The notes under the pieces were generated by a model. That model had not been told where the DNA came from and did no database searches. It was given only the letters and a program-made list of their open reading frames with translations. From contig PLIQ01000237.1 of NCBI GenBank assembly GCA_003140115.1, forward strand, positions 1 to 15,892: DNA of 15,892 bases, given 5' to 3'. Shown here one piece after another: positions 7,219 through 13,235 of this stretch (positions within the stretch are counted from its first letter, which is position 1; each line of letters opens with the position of its first letter). A program made the position numbers and the translations under genes. The stretch comes from Actinomycetota bacterium (GTDB lineage: Bacteria; Actinomycetota; Actinomycetes; Streptosporangiales; Streptosporangiaceae).

Positions 7219-8196
7219 CTACCCGGCGGCGGCGGGAGGCTCCGCGGGCGCATCGGGATCGATGCCGTGCTCACGCAGCCGCGCCTCGAGGCCGGCCACC
7301 CGCGCCCGCAGCCGCCCGAGCTCATCAGACTCCCGGGTGCCGGCGCCGGCTCCCGGCTCGGCGCCCGCGCCGGCTTGCGCATCCACGCCTGCGCCCGCGT
7401 CGACCTCCGGGGGCGCGTCGCCCTCCGGGCCCGTGTCGCCAGCGCTCTGCGCACCGGCTGCCGTTTCCTGCTCGACCCGCGCCCGCTCCTCGATAAGCTG
7501 CTTCTCCGTATCGCGCAGCACCGCCGCCTGGCCGAAGTCTTGGACGTCGATGGCTGCTTCCTTGGCCTGCCGGACCTGAGCGATCCGCTCTTCCAGGCCG
7601 CTCAGCGCCGTGGAAACGGAGCGGGTGATGCCCAGCCGCCGCTCAATCGTGCTCAGCCGATCGTCGATCGTGTCCAGCAGGCCCTGGACCTGGCCGCGCA
7701 GGATCACATCGAGCTGGTGCCGCTCGCGCCCGGCCGACGGCAAGCCCTGGCCCTCCTCCGGATGATCCCGCAATTCCTGGGTCACCCGGGCCCGGAGCTC
7801 CTTCAGGTCCGCGCCGAGGTTGCCCAGGATCTTGATCGCCATGTTGTCGTCCTGGTGGATCAGCCCCAGCAGGAGGTGGCCGGTGCCGATGTATTCGTCG
7901 CGGAGCTGCAAGGCCTCCCGCAGGGACAGCTCCAGGGACTTCTTGGCCCGGCGCGTGAACGGGATGTGCCCGGATGGCTGCGTCTTGCCCCGGCCGATGA
8001 TCGCGACGACTTGGTCCCGGGCCGCGACCAACGTGACGTCCATACCCTCGAGGGCCTGGGCGGCCGAACCCCGGCCTTCGTGCAGCAGGCCGAGTAGCAG
8101 GTGCTCGGTGCCGATGTAGTTGTGGTCGAGTGTGCGTGCCTCCTCTTGGGCGAGGACGACAACGCGCCGCGACTGATTGGTGAACCGTTCGAACAT
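7219..8196 (-). CDS. ClpC N-domain plus middle-domain protein lacking AAA+ modules
   Basis: 325 residues. Residues 1-145 are a double Clp-N (Clp_R) repeat very like actinobacterial ClpC1, starting [21 protein letters not shown]. Residues 201-246 match the ClpC middle domain/UVR-like coiled coil (ERIAQVRQAKEAAIDVQDF and AAVLRDTEKQL). Then comes an Ala/Gly/Asp-rich linker (247-288) and a C-terminal coiled coil (289-311). There is no Walker A or B, so it cannot unfold proteins. Glu31 of the first phosphoarginine pocket is kept; the second pocket's usual Glu is Gly106 (IGTGH). GGAG lies 7 bp before the ATG. It could be a ClpC adaptor, decoy or antibiotic sponge, like the ClpC2-type proteins of mycobacteria. 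Confidence 0.9.
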   Translation of the reverse strand: MFERFTNQSRRVVVLAQEEARTLDHNYIGTEHLLLGLLHEGRGSAAQALEGMDVTLVAARDQVVAIIGRGKTQPSGHIPFTRRAKKSLELSLREALQLRDEYIGTGHLLLGLIHQDDNMAIKILGNLGADLKELRARVTQELRDHPEEGQGLPSAGRERHQLDVILRGQVQGLLDTIDDRLSTIERRLGITRSVSTALSGLEERIAQVRQAKEAAIDVQDFGQAAVLRDTEKQLIEERARVEQETAAGAQSAGDTGPEGDAPPEVDAGAGVDAQAGAGAEPGAGAGTRESDELGRLRARVAGLEARLREHGIDPDAPAEPPAAAG

Positions 8197-8230
8197 GACT
8201 GTCTCCGATTCAGGCCGGCCCCCCGCCGCC

Positions 8231-8250
8231 GGATCTTGATCCTTCGAAGG
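8231..8250. promoter_or_regulatory. Overlapping palindromes in the clp-like leader
   Basis: GGATC-TT-GATCC (8231-8242) overlaps the perfect 10-bp palindrome CCTTCGAAGG (8241-8250), 35-54 bp upstream of the ATG at 8196. They are candidate operator or leader structure. No CIRCE, HAIR or ClgR-type box was seen here. Confidence 0.35.
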
Positions 8251-8286
8251 CAGGACCCGACCTCTCTAGTGTGCACCTCATCGAGG

Positions 8287-8850
8287 TCAGGTCAGTCGGG
8301 CCCGGAAGGCGGCCGTCTTGACCCGGTTCTGGCAGGACGTGGAGCAGTACCGCCGAGTGCCGTTGCGGGAGGTGTCGACGTAGACCCGGTCGCACCCCGG
8401 CGCGGTGCAGACGCCGAGCCGATCGGCCCCGGAGCCGCCGAGCACGACCGCCAGGCCCGTGGCGCAGCCGGCCGCCCACCCGTTCGGCAGCGAGTCGTCG
8501 GCGGCGTGGAAGTGCAGGTGCCAGGCCTGCCCGTCGTGCCGTTCGAGTTCAGGCCGGGCGCCGGTGCGGATCAGCAGCGCGTTGACCTGCGCGGCGGCGT
8601 CATCGATGGTGCCCGCGCCGACCGCTTCGAACACCCCGCGCAGCTCCGCCGCGACGAAGCACAGCTCGGCCGCTTCCTCCCAGGTGGCCTCGCGCCCGCC
8701 GCTCGCGAGTAGGACCGCCCCCACGGCCGCCGTCCGGTCGTCGCCTTCGGGCGGCTGGTAGCCGCGGCCACGGTCCTCGCCGGGCGTGAGCAGGTTGACC
8801 AGAGCCACTGCCACCCCGACCACGACATCTGTGTGACTGTTGAAATTCAC
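8287..8850 (-). CDS. ABATE/CGNR zinc-finger family putative transcriptional regulator
   Basis: 187 residues. The N-terminal three-quarters is the ABATE (DUF1470) domain, proposed from domain analyses to sense stress or ligands. The C-terminus is the CGNR zinc finger: C148 and C153 (CTAPGC), DRVYVDTSRNGTRRYC with C169, and C173. The signature itself reads C-Q-N-R rather than C-G-N-R, followed by the usual VKTAAFRAR. The GTG start at 8850 has a GAGGTG 11 bp upstream, rather far. It is divergent from the methyltransferase and shares a short control region with an 8-bp inverted repeat. The clp-like gene follows 90 bp downstream on the same strand. DNA binding is inferred from the family. Confidence 0.88.
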   Translation of the reverse strand: MNFNSHTDVVVGVAVALVNLLTPGEDRGRGYQPPEGDDRTAAVGAVLLASGGREATWEEAAELCFVAAELRGVFEAVGAGTIDDAAAQVNALLIRTGARPELERHDGQAWHLHFHAADDSLPNGWAAGCATGLAVVLGGSGADRLGVCTAPGCDRVYVDTSRNGTRRYCSTSCQNRVKTAAFRARLT

Positions 8851-8879
8851 TTGACCAGTTACACCTCGGCGCCTAGGTT
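8851..8879 (+). promoter_or_regulatory. Promoter of the methyltransferase gene
   Basis: TTGACC (8851-8856) and TAGGTT (8874-8879) are separated by exactly 17 bp, 55 bp before the GTG start. The -35 box directly abuts the divergent CGNR-family start codon. Confidence 0.5.
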
Positions 8880-8910
8880 GTTACTGTCCAAAGAAGCTTA
8901 GCCAGTAACA
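8879..8910. promoter_or_regulatory. 8-bp inverted repeat in the divergent control region
   Basis: TGTTACTG (8879-8886) pairs with CAGTAACA (8903-8910). A related half-site, CCAGTTACA, occurs at 8855-8863 inside the promoter spacer. The spacing suits either a dimeric regulator or a leader hairpin. The neighbouring CGNR-family protein is the natural candidate binder. Confidence 0.45.
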
Positions 8911-8933
8911 GCCCTTGAGCAAGGAGGCCCGGC

Positions 8934-9755
8934 GTGCCGGAACTTGACCGCGACACCGCACTGGACTGGATCGAGCGCTGGGACCGCCAGCAGGAGGAGA
9001 GCCTGCCCGATCGCGAAGACCGGTTCACCGCCCTGATCGACGCGGTCGAAGAGGGGACCGGACGCTCGGACCCGCTGGTCCTCGACCTCGGGTGTGGCCC
9101 CGGTTCGCTGTCGGTCCGTCTGCTCGACCGGCTGCCGCGCGCCACCGTCATCGGTATCGACGCCGACCCGGTGTCGCTGGCGCTGGGCCAAGCCGCCTAC
9201 TCCGGCCGGCTTGGACTTCGCCTCATCGACCTGGACCTGCGCGAGCCCGGCTGGTCCGCCCGGCTGGACCTGGCCCGGCCCGCGGACGCGGCGGTCAGCA
9301 CCACCGCCCTGCACTGGCTGCCCGAACGCGACCTGCGAGCCATGTACGCCGAGCTGGCCACCGTGCTCGGTCCAGGCGGTTTGCTGCTCGACGGCGATCA
9401 CTTCACTCTCGACGTGAAGGAGTCGCCCACGCTGGCCCGGCTCGACCTGGCCCTGCGGCGGCGCGAGGACCAGCGGCGCTTTCCCGGCGGACACTCCGAG
9501 AGCTGGTCCGCCTGGTGGCAGGCCGCCGCCGCTGACCCGCTGCTGGCCGGACACGTAGCCGAACGCGCGCGCCGCCGGGTGGATGCCGGTCACCATGGCA
9601 GCGAATCGAACCAGCTCGCCACCCACGTCGAGGCGCTCACCCAGGCCGGGTTCGCCGAGATCGGCACGCTCTGGCAGCGCGGCGACAACCGCCTGCTATG
9701 CGCTGTCCTGCCCGGCCCCGGCTGCCGGAAGCCAGCCCTAGCTAGCGGAAGCTAG
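8934..9755 (+). CDS. Class I SAM-dependent methyltransferase
   Basis: 273 residues with a Rossmann methyltransferase core: motif [10 protein letters not shown] (49-57), post-I acidic GIDAD (Asp76), and the [13 protein letters not shown] segment (near residues 121-133), like trans-aconitate/Methyltransf_25-type enzymes. [13 protein letters not shown] follows. The GTG at 8934 has an excellent AGGAGG 6 bp upstream. The C-terminus is a helical region ending [18 protein letters not shown] plus a short non-conserved tail that reaches into the overlapping stop region. It probably methylates a small molecule. It is divergent from the CGNR-type regulator, which probably controls it. Specificity cannot be read from sequence. 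Confidence 0.9.
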   Translation: MPELDRDTALDWIERWDRQQEESLPDREDRFTALIDAVEEGTGRSDPLVLDLGCGPGSLSVRLLDRLPRATVIGIDADPVSLALGQAAYSGRLGLRLIDLDLREPGWSARLDLARPADAAVSTTALHWLPERDLRAMYAELATVLGPGGLLLDGDHFTLDVKESPTLARLDLALRRREDQRRFPGGHSESWSAWWQAAAADPLLAGHVAERARRRVDAGHHGSESNQLATHVEALTQAGFAEIGTLWQRGDNRLLCAVLPGPGCRKPALASGS

Positions 9756-9756
9756 C
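9741..9756. other. Hairpin with GNRA-type loop spanning the two convergent stop codons
   Basis: GCTAGC-GGAA-GCTAGC gives a 6-bp stem with a GGAA tetraloop. The second CTAG supplies the TAG stop of the methyltransferase (9753-9755) and, read on the other strand, the TAG stop of the clp-like gene (9752-9754). No longer terminator is present between these convergent genes, so this may serve as a weak bidirectional end. Confidence 0.5.
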
Positions 9757-10297
9757 CCGCCCCGGCGCCCTGGTCCCTGAGCTTGCGTTCGATCACGGCC
9801 AGCCGGGCGGCCACGGCGGCCAGCTCAGCCCTGAGATCGGCAGGCGCGGCCCCCTCGGGCTGCCTGCCGTGCAGGATCTGGATCACCTGCTCGCGGGTGC
9901 CGTCGAGATCAGCGCCGAAGCCCACCAGGACCTGCGCGCCCACGCCTGCGCCCTCGCTGAGGACGCCGAGCAGGATGTGCTCGGTCCCGATGTAGTGGTG
10001 GCCGAGTTGCAGCGCCTCGCGCAGCGACAATTCGAGCACCTTCTTGGCCCGCGGGGTGAACGGGATGTGGCCTTCGGACGCCCCCTGGCCACGGCCGATG
10101 ATCTCCTCGACCCGCTGCCGCGCCGCGTCCTGGTCGATGCCCTGCGCCTCGAGCGCCTTGGCTGCTACTCCCTGGCCCTCGTCGATGAGGGCCAGCAGGA
10201 TGTGCTCGGTCCCGATGTAGTTGTGCCCCAGGTCCCTGGCCTCGTTTTGCGCTAGGACGACGACCCGCCGGGCCCTGTCGGTAAAACGCTCGAACAT
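9752..10297 (-). CDS. Stand-alone ClpC N-domain protein (ClpC2-like)
   Basis: 181 residues. Positions 1-147 are two Clp-N repeats almost identical in motif to the ClpC1 N-domain ([74 protein letters not shown]). Both phosphoarginine-pocket glutamates are kept (Glu31 and Glu106). A short coiled coil (153-175) replaces the rest of ClpC; there is no middle domain or AAA+ module. GGGAG lies 7 bp before the ATG. It lies 31 bp downstream of the Gly-Tyr-Pro membrane protein gene, probably in one transcript. It could bind ClpC substrates, phosphoarginine proteins or ClpC-targeting peptide antibiotics without degrading anything. Confidence 0.92.
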   Translation of the reverse strand: MFERFTDRARRVVVLAQNEARDLGHNYIGTEHILLALIDEGQGVAAKALEAQGIDQDAARQRVEEIIGRGQGASEGHIPFTPRAKKVLELSLREALQLGHHYIGTEHILLGVLSEGAGVGAQVLVGFGADLDGTREQVIQILHGRQPEGAAPADLRAELAAVAARLAVIERKLRDQGAGAG

Positions 10298-10328
10298 CGT
10301 TCCGCTCCCGGAATGGGGGTCGGGTGGA

Positions 10329-10928
10329 TCAGCAGCGCCTGGCGTAGGCGATGTTGACGATCGCGATGGCGGCCCAGATCAGCAAGACCATCACGGCCTG
10401 CCCGCCGTGCTGAGCGTGCGCCACGATCGCGGTGGCCGCGACGCCGAGCGTCATCGACCCGAGCGCGATGACGGTCATCGCCACGCTGTGCTGTCCGCCG
10501 GACCGTGCGGACGCCCGGGCCGCTGGCACCTGCGCTTGGTAGCCAGGATACCCAGGGTAGCCAGGATACCCAGAGTAGCCAGGATAGCCGGGATACCCTG
10601 GATAACCGTGGTAACCGGCGGGCGGGTATCCGGAAGGAGCGAGATAACCCTGCGGTGCCGCAGCTACCTCAGGCGCCGCAGGCTCGGCCGACTCACCGAC
10701 CGGCGGACTGGGCGGAGGACCGGCCGACGGACCGCCCGGCGCGAAGTACGGGCCGTACGGCGGCCCGAACGGTGCGCCATACTGTCCTAGCCGCGCGTCG
10801 ATCCGCTTGTCGATCTCCGCGCCTATCCGCTCGACCAAGCCCTCGGCCACCGCGTCGTCGTAGCCCGGCCCCAGGTCGTGGCGCGCGCTCACGGAGGCGC
10901 GGATCTCCGCCTCGTGGTCGCTGCCCAT
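10329..10928 (-). CDS. Gly-Tyr-Pro-repeat membrane protein, paralogue of the 12689-13063 gene
   Basis: 199 residues, function unknown. Residues 1-47 form a charged helical domain ([39 protein letters not shown]) that is also the start of the paralogue at 12689-13063. A long Pro/Gly/Ala-rich linker follows and includes nine consecutive GYx triplets. Two hydrophobic helices end the protein ([22 protein letters not shown] and [21 protein letters not shown]). I chose ATG 10928 because homology with the paralogue begins there and a -10-like TACCGT sits 6 bp before it, suggesting leaderless translation. The frame is open upstream to 11444 but that part looks non-coding. It is likely co-transcribed with the ClpC-like gene. 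Confidence 0.75.
   Translation of the reverse strand: MGSDHEAEIRASVSARHDLGPGYDDAVAEGLVERIGAEIDKRIDARLGQYGAPFGPPYGPYFAPGGPSAGPPPSPPVGESAEPAAPEVAAAPQGYLAPSGYPPAGYHGYPGYPGYPGYSGYPGYPGYPGYQAQVPAARASARSGGQHSVAMTVIALGSMTLGVAATAIVAHAQHGGQAVMVLLIWAAIAIVNIAYARRC
10540..10593. repeat. Three 18-bp tandem repeats encoding GYPGYP-type units
   Basis: TAGCCAGGATACCCAGGG (10540-10557) is repeated at 10558-10575 with one change and at 10576-10593 with three. Diverged 9-bp units continue to about 10620. Read on the minus strand these encode the GYP/GYS triplets of the membrane protein. Length variation between strains is likely. Confidence 0.85.
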
Positions 10929-10934
10929 GTGCGC

Positions 10935-10940
10935 ACGGTA
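10935..10940 (-). promoter_or_regulatory. -10 element of the Gly-Tyr-Pro membrane protein gene, leaderless
   Basis: On the minus strand TACCGT lies 6 bp before the ATG, placing transcription start at or next to the start codon. A TTGGTA lies 18 bp further up. No Shine-Dalgarno sequence is present. The paralogue has TAGCGT at the identical distance. Confidence 0.4.
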
Positions 10941-11165
10941 CAACGTGTAGAGGGCCGCTACCAAGTTGTCCGCCAGTGCCTCGGCCTTCTGGCTGGTGGT
11001 GTCAGCGGACGGACGTGAGCCGGTCAGACGAAGCGGTTGTACTGTCGGTTCAGCTGGGCCAGACCGGAAGAGGGCGCCGTCGGTGGGCCCTGCGACGTAG
11101 CATCGGAGCCCAGGCGTTGGGCGGTGCGGCCACTGGCCCGGGACTCTGGCCGCAAGGAGTTGCCC

Positions 11166-11392
11166 GTGAAGTTGTTCAACGCCCGGGAGATGGCCGCAGC
11201 CGGTGGGACGTTCACCAGCCGGTGGTGGAGGTCGTCGGGCTGGCGGTGGGACTCTGTCCGGTTCGGTTCCGGGGTCAGCACGCGTCAGGCATGGTCTGTC
11301 CGATGGGTTGCGGGGCGGCGAACACCTTGTGTCGGTCTTTGGTGGTGGAGACCGATGAAGGGCACGGGGAGGGCGACACGATGCCTCCATGA
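11166..11392 (+). pseudogene. Possible decayed gene, weak metallo-beta-lactamase-fold resemblance
   Basis: AAGGAG at 11154-11159 precedes a GTG at 11166 whose frame looks protein-like for about 18 residues (KLFNAREMAAAGGTFTSR), then becomes Trp/Arg-rich nonsense. In a second frame, 11281-11392 encodes LCRSLVVETDEG followed four residues later by Asp-Thr. This mimics the CHxLLVETDxGLxLVDTG strand pair of MBL-fold hydrolases. It would need a frameshift near 11220 and is cut off next to the TnpB element. The rest of 10941-11436 shows no gene. This is a speculative call. Confidence 0.2.
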
Positions 11393-11438
11393 CGTGGATG
11401 TGCTGTATCTGCCTTAAAAGCGTAAGTACGATCGAGAT

Positions 11439-12632
11439 GTGCATCTTCGGTATAACTACCGCCTCTACCCGACCCCGGGCCAGCGCGCCGCGCTAGCCAA
11501 GGCGTTCGGATGCGCGCGGTTTGTGTTCAACGACGCGCTCCGCGCCCGGCAGGAAGCGCACGCGGCCGGGCTGCCGTACCTCACCGACGCGGAGTTGTCG
11601 GCGCGGCTGACCGCCACTAAAGCCACCCCGCAGCGGGCGTGGCTAAGTGAGGTGTCCTCCGTAGTGCTACAGCAGGCCCTGGCGGACCTGAATACGGCGT
11701 CGCGGAACTTCTTCGCCTCCATCAAAGGCACACGGATGGGGCCGAAGATCGGGCCGCCCCGGTTCCGGTCGCGGAAGGACGGCCGGCAGGCGGTCCGGTT
11801 CACCGCCAATGCCCGGTTCCAGGTCACGCTGGGCGGGAAGCTGCGGCTGCCGAAGATTGGGGAGGTGCCAGTGCGATGGTCGCGGGCGCTGCCGTCGGCG
11901 CCGTCATCGGTCACGGTGATCAAGGACTCAGCGGGCCGGTACTTCGCCAGCTTCGTCGTGGAATCCGAGCCCGTCACCCTGCCTGAGACCCAGCCGGTGA
12001 TCGGCCTCGACCTGGGGCTGAGTCACTTCGCGGTGCTGTCGGACGGTCGGAAGATCGCCTCCCCGCAGTTCCTGCGCCGAGCGGAGAAGAAGCTCAGGCG
12101 GACGCAGCGCTCGCTGTCCCGCAAGCAGGACGGCAGCCAGAACCGGGACAAGGCCAGACTCAGGGTCGCCCGGGTGCATGCCCAGGTAGCCGATGCGCGG
12201 CGAGAGTTCCACCACCAACTGTCCACGGCGCTGATCCGCGAAAACCAAGCGGTCGCCGTGGAAGATCTGGCGGTCAGGGGTCTCGCCCGCACCCGGCTGG
12301 CCAAGGCTGTCCACGACGCCGGGTGGTCGGCGTTCTTGCTCATGCTGGAGTACAAGGCCCGCCGGTACGGGCGGGAGTTCCGCCGCATCGGCCGGTTCGA
12401 GCCCACGTCCCAGGTGTGCTCGGCCTGCGGGGTGAAAGACGGGCCCAAGCCGCTGCATGTGCGGGCCTGGCAGTGCCGGGAATGCGGTGCGTGGTTGGAC
12501 CGGGACGTGAACGCGGCAGTGAACGTCGCTAGGGCCGCCGGGCTGGCGGTGTCAGCCTGTGGAGCGCAGGTAAGACCGGGAGTGATCCCGGCACAGCGCG
12601 GTGAAGCAGGAACCCTCCGAGGTGCCGCGTGA
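11439..12632 (+). CDS. tnpB: RNA-guided endonuclease TnpB
   Basis: 397 residues, full length. The N-terminus MHLRYNYRLYPTPGQRAALAKAFG and FVFNDALRARQEA is the OrfB helix-turn-helix start. The split RuvC nuclease looks intact: Asp191 (VIGLDLGLSHFAV), Glu275 (AVAVEDLAVRGLA) and Asp356 in DRDVNAAVN. The zinc ribbon has C327/C330 (CSAC) and C346/C349 (CREC). TnpB cuts DNA next to a transposon-adjacent motif, guided by RNA from the element's right end, and so helps the element persist. GTG 11439 begins the conserved N-terminus. It has no Shine-Dalgarno sequence, but TACGAT lies 6 bp upstream, suggesting a leaderless message. The last 25 residues are poorly conserved and overlap the guide-RNA region. 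Confidence 0.95.
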   Translation: MHLRYNYRLYPTPGQRAALAKAFGCARFVFNDALRARQEAHAAGLPYLTDAELSARLTATKATPQRAWLSEVSSVVLQQALADLNTASRNFFASIKGTRMGPKIGPPRFRSRKDGRQAVRFTANARFQVTLGGKLRLPKIGEVPVRWSRALPSAPSSVTVIKDSAGRYFASFVVESEPVTLPETQPVIGLDLGLSHFAVLSDGRKIASPQFLRRAEKKLRRTQRSLSRKQDGSQNRDKARLRVARVHAQVADARREFHHQLSTALIRENQAVAVEDLAVRGLARTRLAKAVHDAGWSAFLLMLEYKARRYGREFRRIGRFEPTSQVCSACGVKDGPKPLHVRAWQCRECGAWLDRDVNAAVNVARAAGLAVSACGAQVRPGVIPAQRGEAGTLRGAA

Positions 12633-12681
12633 AGCGGTACGGCAGGAACCTTCCCGCCTCTAGACGGGAAGAGGAAGTCAA
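12541..12681 (+). ncRNA. Predicted omega (reRNA) guide scaffold at the tnpB 3' end
   Basis: TnpB guide RNAs come from the 3' end of the gene and the right end of the element. Here the region holds a hairpin GTGCCGC-GTGAA-GCGGTAC (12622-12640, one G-U pair) across the tnpB stop, a GCAGGAACC motif repeated at 12606-12614 and 12642-12650, and the terminal hairpin 12650-12671. The guide would be the flanking sequence after about 12681. The 5' boundary is a guess. Confidence 0.5.
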
Positions 12682-12688
12682 AAATATC

Positions 12689-13063
12689 TCAGTTACGGCG
12701 GGCGTAGGCGATGTTGACCAGCCCGATGACGATCCAGATCAGCGCGATGAGTAGCACCTGGCCGGCCGACATGGCTCCCGTCGAGTTCCCCGGGTGCAGT
12801 ACCGCTGCCGTTCCCCCGATGGCGCACCCCATCGAGCCCAGGGCCAGGAACACCGGCGCCACTCCGATGCGGCCCGGCACCGGGGCGCGGCGCGGCCGCG
12901 ACGGCACCGGAGCCTGCAGCTGCCCGAACATCCGTGCGTCCACCCGCCGGTCAATCTCCTCGCCAATCCGCTCGACCAGGCCTTCGGCCACGGCCGTGTC
13001 GTACCCCGGGCCGAGATCGCGATGCGCCTCCGCCGAGGCCCGCACTTCATCCCTGATGCTCAT
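12689..13063 (-). CDS. Small two-helix membrane protein, paralogue of the Gly-Tyr-Pro protein
   Basis: 124 residues, function unknown. It has the same N-terminal charged helix domain as the gene at 10329-10928 ([39 protein letters not shown]), a short Pro/Arg linker without GY repeats, and the same pair of C-terminal helices. The end [14 protein letters not shown] closely matches [12 protein letters not shown]. The inferred orientation is a cytoplasmic N-terminal domain tethered by a hairpin of two membrane helices. There is no Shine-Dalgarno sequence; TAGCGT 6 bp before the ATG suggests a leaderless transcript. The TnpB element abuts its 3' end. The two genes look like a tandem duplication later split by the element. 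Confidence 0.8.
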   Translation of the reverse strand: MSIRDEVRASAEAHRDLGPGYDTAVAEGLVERIGEEIDRRVDARMFGQLQAPVPSRPRRAPVPGRIGVAPVFLALGSMGCAIGGTAAVLHPGNSTGAMSAGQVLLIALIWIVIGLVNIAYARRN

Positions 13064-13069
13064 GGCGCC

Positions 13070-13075
13070 ACGCTA
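13070..13075 (-). promoter_or_regulatory. -10 element of the small membrane protein gene, leaderless
   Basis: TAGCGT on the minus strand lies exactly 6 bp before the ATG at 13063, mirroring TACCGT before the paralogue. No clear -35 box is visible. The gap 13076-13235 holds A-rich/GC repeats (AAAGCCCG-like) but no other gene. Confidence 0.35.
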
Positions 13076-13235
13076 ACCGCGGGCCGCGCGCGGGACATTG
13101 GGGCTACCACCCGGTTCTACGCTCAGGCTGGCCCCACCAAAGCCCGCGGCAAAGCCCGGCGGCAAAAGCCGCGAAACCGACCCCCCGCGAACCGTTCGGG
13201 ATACGGATTTCTGCTGGCAGACTAGGGGGGTGCCA

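Larger units (their letters stand above)
11427..12681 (+). mobile_element. IS200/IS605-type element carrying only tnpB (IS1341-like)
   Basis: The element consists of one tnpB gene and a right end with a perfect hairpin CTTCCCG-(8)-CGGGAAG (12650-12671), followed by GAGGAAGTCAA. This is the usual right-end form of IS200/IS605 relatives. There is no TnpA (Tyr transposase), so movement would need one in trans. The exact left end could not be set; 11427 is the -10-like TACGAT just before the gene. There is no target duplication, as expected for this family. It lies between two paralogous membrane genes, its right end about 8 bp from the stop codon of one of them. Confidence 0.75.

Noticed and set aside
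8197..10330. Heat-shock operators (CIRCE, HAIR, ClgR box) upstream of the clp-like genes
   Set aside because: No TTAGCACTC-type, CTTGAGT-type or GTTCGC/GCGAAC-type pair is present in either leader. Only unrelated palindromes were seen.
10540..10620. Possible CRISPR-like repeat array
   Set aside because: The 18-bp units are contiguous with no unique spacers and encode an in-frame GYP protein tract.
10929..11444. N-terminal extension of the Gly-Tyr-Pro membrane protein to 371 residues
   Set aside because: The extra 172 residues are mostly Pro/Arg-rich and absent from the paralogue. Homology and the -10-like element support the ATG at 10928. A short helix-like stretch just before it (ALADNLVAALYTLYRAH) leaves some doubt.
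12397..12415. GGTTCGAGCCC resembling a tRNA T-arm
   Set aside because: It lies inside the conserved TnpB coding region and no acceptor or anticodon stems can be formed around it.
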